Below, piece after piece: positions 60,511 to 64,000 of a DNA stretch of 64,000 nt (its first letter is position 1; the number at the start of each line of letters is the position of its first letter). The stretch comes from Owenia fusiformis (Eukaryota > Annelida > Polychaeta > Sabellida > Oweniidae). Under the pieces are notes generated by a model that worked only from the letters and a program-made list of their open reading frames with translations, did not search any database and was not told the origin of the DNA. Where the stretch lies: positions 62,019,885 through 62,083,884 of the forward strand of contig CAIIXF020000001.1 in NCBI GenBank assembly GCA_903813345.2, given 5' to 3'. Both the position numbers and the translations under genes were made by a program.

Positions 60511-62416
60511 CACGGTGACCAAGAGTTAACAGTGCAAATCGGCCCGGTCGTGTTTTTTTAAACTCTTTAGTCGTGTTTTGTAAGAACATGGGATGCGACA
60601 TTCGATAGAATGGAGCAAAATGGTAAGAATATTCTATATTTTACAAACTTACATATCTTGACTTCTACCTAAGATGTTCTTCTTCATACCAACGAATCTA
60701 TTTTGGGGATAAATCCATCATACTTCATATCAATCGCAATTATATACCAAAAGTGCCAGAAATATGTACTTAATTTGCATTTAGTGTTATTTAATCAAGT
60801 TTAAACAGACAATCCATTCAACAACGTTGAATAATATTCACTACTCTAAAGATCGTGTAAATATTTTAACTGTATTTATCTTAAAATTGCCATAAATGAC
60901 CGTAAATGTAGAAAGTGGAGTTAACTATGGAGAAGGGATAATATAACGTCATGGGCGTGTCTTATAATAAGCATGTTAACGTTTTGGAATTGTAAAGATA
61001 ACGTTTTAGAAGTGATAAAATTAACGACTTTGAATTGTCTTGTAATATTGTTCACATTGACCATGTTTTGTTGCTTAATAATTTGTCTTTGCTTCTGAAA
61101 ATAATCGTATTAGTACTAAACACGGGAATATACATTATGTGTCACCGTTTATTGTAATTTGTAGTCAAGATATGAATAAATAAAAAGACAGATATATGAT
61201 TTAACAAGATCAACAGATGTTGTAATTTAATTCGCTAGAAAACTATGTTACAATACAGTTCATAGATCACTCATAGAACGATAGCAGCATATGTAGCGTT
61301 TTTTACCTATTGCAATTTGAAAATTAAAATTGAAATTGTATTGCATTGTGTGAGGCGAATTAGGGAATAACATCGAATCAAATTGTTAAAAATCCTGAGG
61401 CAAACCTAATAGATATTGAGCATACGATTTTAATAACGGTGGAGTTATTCCTTACATAAGTTGATCATATATATGCATTTACATGTAGTGCATCACAAAC
61501 TAAACATTTCCTCTCATTTTAAATAAATTTATTTACGTTCATGACAGGGAAAAGTGAGTTTAAGGCCAATAGGGACGTTTTAAAACGTATTTTAGGCAAA
61601 TTTAAAAATAGCAACGAGCCATTTAATGAGCGACAGGGCAGTTAAAAAATAATATGACTGGTCAAATTTTCAAAATGACGAGCGACGAGGCAAAGCTCGC
61701 TTGCATTAACCATGCGTGTCTGATTCTAACCATTTTGATTTAAGTATCAAATTCGGTAGTGATCCCATAGATCAATCTTGACATATTATGTCGTACATTT
61801 GATTATTGTTAATCATTTATAATTAAGATAGTGTCACTCAGACAACAACTTCTTCCACATTGTGATCATTTTTTGGGAACTACATAATGTTAATTGTGCT
61901 GTTTCCCACTTCCAAATCGTTAAACCTCAATGTCTCTACACGTCTAGAACGTTTCACTAACAGGTCAACGTCATTAACCGCAATCTTTTCAACACGTCTA
62001 AAGAGTTTAATCTAAAAAATATTATTCGGTCAATTGCTACTTATTTAAGCTCTTCTAACTTTTGATTTTCGCACATATTGTGAATGCTTTCCTTATGAAT
62101 CGATGTATTCTTTGAATACAAGTCAGGCAAGTGATTTTCAGGCAAAAATATGTATAACACTGACAGAATTGCTCATTTCCCGATATAACAAGACTATAGC
62201 ATACGATTCGTGCAAATAACACGTTTACGAATACCTGAAGTTAAGATATATAGTATGGAAAGCAATATAAATTACTTACTTTTACATAAAGTCAAGTGAC
62301 AGCAATTTCATGACCAAATTTATCAACCTACCTCTCAAATTTTCAACAAAACACGACTAAAGAGTTTAAAAAAACACGACCGGGCCGATTTGCACTGTTA
62401 ACTCTTGGTCACCGTG
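60511..62416. mobile_element. 1.9-kb non-autonomous DNA transposon: perfect 71-bp TIRs, 5-bp TSD
   Basis: The left terminus 60511-60581 (CACGGTGACCAAGAGTTAAC ... AGTCGTGTTTTGT) and the right terminus 62346-62416 are exact reverse complements over 71 bp. TAAAT precedes the left end (60506-60510) and follows the right end (62417-62421), a clean 5-bp target duplication. The internal sequence has no long ORF, so any transposase must come from elsewhere. The perfect TIRs indicate recent activity. Ends starting CAC..TG with 5-bp duplications are the hallmark of Transib/RAG-like elements (established for the family). The assignment here is inferred from the ends alone. Confidence 0.9.
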
Positions 62417-62463
62417 TAAATGGTGAATGACAGTCACAGTAAGTTCTATAAGTATGGGACTAG

Positions 62464-63590
62464 TGTAACGACCCAACTATATGTAATATTTTTGTGCCGT
62501 TACTTTTATTTCAATTAAAGATTAGATTTGTAATATAATCAGTTTGTAATAATAACACTTTATTTTGGAATATGTTATTTATTATTAATTAATTGAACCT
62601 GTCTCAGACACTTATCTTGTATTTTGTATATTAATTGTCAAGCCCTGTATATTTTAACAGTTCACATCTATTAGTAGAAGCCACATAGAATTTGTCAGTT
62701 AGTTTTCTCATGTAATTATTTTTAGCTTATAGATTCATGCCAGTGAAATTTTAGTTCCATGCTCAGTTCAAACCAACTGTCTCTTCTGCTGGGATTTTGC
62801 AGGGACAAGATGCGCTTTTTGATTCTTTTGTTTTATCTTGATTTTATGGATTAAATCATATTAATTGGATATAATTTGGATATTATTTGGATAAATCATT
62901 GTTTTGGTAAGCTAATCATCTTTTAATTCTTCCCAATTTGTGTAATTTCATGCTAAATTTCATGGTTTAAAGTGAAGTCATTTTCAAAATGTAAAAATCA
63001 TCAGTTCATTTCAACTTCTCATATACCTGTAAGGTCCTGGCGTGAGCATTCAAATATTCTTTAGAAAAATGATCAATGTAATTTATGTTAGTTGATTTCA
63101 TTCCACAAGTCATGGCTGGCATTGGTGTGTTGCTTCCTTTCTGCGCTACCCCTCCCGCTCGGCCAAGCGAGAGGAAAGATAGCTGCACTGGGAGCGATCA
63201 TCCAACCTAGCAGCGCTGCCAGTTCTCCCCCAGGAGCGGTTGAGAGCGGCTAAGAAGTCGCAACATGACCTTGCATTTATCTGCACTCCTTAGATTTGAT
63301 TAGCGCATCAGTAATTCTCTCAGATCTATTCTAATTCACACTTATCCTCATGATTTATCATTATTTTCAAACAAAATGATGTAATTTTAGTTAATAAAGA
63401 AACTATATTCTTATTGTAATTCAAATTAATCCATTATTCTGTTCGCTTTTTCCCATTTGACGGCTTCAGAGAGGGAGCGCCATCTGGGGATTACCCGTAA
63501 CGCCCCCGGGAGTCAGGTTGTGCTATTTTATTTGCTACGCTACCAACATCTATCAGTAATTTAAGAGTGCACTGCCCCTGGGGTGCTACA
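62464..63590. mobile_element. Solo LTR (1127 bp) with CTAG target duplication
   Basis: It begins TGTAACGACCCAAC and ends GCCCCTGGGGTGCTACA, i.e. TG...CA with short inverted ends. CTAG flanks both sides (62460-62463, 63591-63594). AATAAA is present at 63393-63398, suitable for polyadenylation inside a plus-oriented LTR. The GC-richer block 63100-63250 may hold the R/U5 or promoter part. No gag-pol lies in the window. Similar termini and a 4-bp duplication suggest the same broad group as the LTR at 38516. Confidence 0.75.
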
Positions 63591-63594
63591 CTAG

Positions 63595-64000
63595 CATGAC
63601 GTCTTGATATTTCAAGGTAACTCGTTTGAAAATTGGTGGCGTTGAATGAAATAACGATGAAAAGATAAAACCGCTGCGAAATATTTGTAGTTTTCTTTGA
63701 AAAACTAAGAAATATACATCACGTATCGAATTTTTCAAAATAGAAAAATATAATAAGTATTTAGGTTTCAAATGCCGAATATACAGCAGGCCTCAATGTT
63801 CACTGTGCTGATGATGCTTAACTGTAGGTCAATTAGATGACTAGTCTACCGTCCGTATCTATTCACACCAGCGACAGCTCGCCTCCTCTGTGAATCTGTG
63901 GCCATGGTAATCTATGTTTACACGAAACAGGAACGATACAAATGTAAAAGACACGCTTTACTTGAGCTAATTCCGAAACAATTTATCCTTATTTACCAGA
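63595..64000. other. Unique sequence at the right edge
   Basis: Nothing recognised in the last 400 bases. The 61-residue minus frame at 63586-63771 starts in the LTR flank and is not supported. Confidence 0.4.

Overview
The window is animal nuclear DNA. It is AT-rich, has no bacterial gene organisation, shows GT-AG introns and an intronless seven-transmembrane receptor, and is packed with minisatellites and nested palindromic DNA transposons. The repeat style (many MITE/foldback elements, 20-90 bp minisatellites, solo LTRs, intronless receptors) suggests a marine lophotrochozoan, most likely a mollusc such as a bivalve. That is an inference, because no species marker is visible.

Only two genes can be supported. 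(1) A thiopurine S-methyltransferase (TPMT)-like gene on the minus strand is split into small exons. Three consecutive coding exons can be read (16247-16153, 15911-15819, 8601-8472). They join in frame into 106 N-terminal residues with GT/AG boundaries, and the rest of the gene probably lies past the left edge. (2) A complete, intronless, rhodopsin-class peptide-type GPCR of 429 residues lies at 44553-43264 (minus). A retrotransposon 3' end (33692-33360, minus) keeps a reverse-transcriptase zinc knuckle. A short poly-A-tailed retrocopy lies at 5668-5903.

Layout. 1-4215: 49-bp satellite carrying two inserted elements. 4216-8471: palindromic elements and diverged repeats, probably inside or beyond TPMT intron 3. 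8472-16264: the TPMT exons, with a 7.2-kb second intron full of hairpin elements and a 38-bp minisatellite. 16290-23365: about 220 copies of a 32-bp repeat directly upstream of the first coding exon. 24293-27757: a TIR element with a 21-bp minisatellite core. 28340-42640: diverged repeats, a LINE remnant, nested foldback elements and a solo LTR. 43264-44553: the GPCR. 46011-47776: a 47-bp array. 52100-58768: a 90-bp satellite. 58766-63590: nested TIR elements, a 1.9-kb element with perfect 71-bp TIRs and a 5-bp target duplication, and a second solo LTR. Tandem arrays make up roughly a third of the window.

The most striking observation is that the 38-bp minisatellite in TPMT intron 2 starts inside the 3' end of the coding exon and consists of copies of that exon's own 5' splice site. 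The true donor is therefore followed by about twenty further GGTAAG-type donors. Two elements also have CAC... termini with 5-bp target duplications, a pattern expected of the Transib/RAG-like superfamily. Several palindromes carry younger insertions in one arm, and the other arm preserves the empty site.
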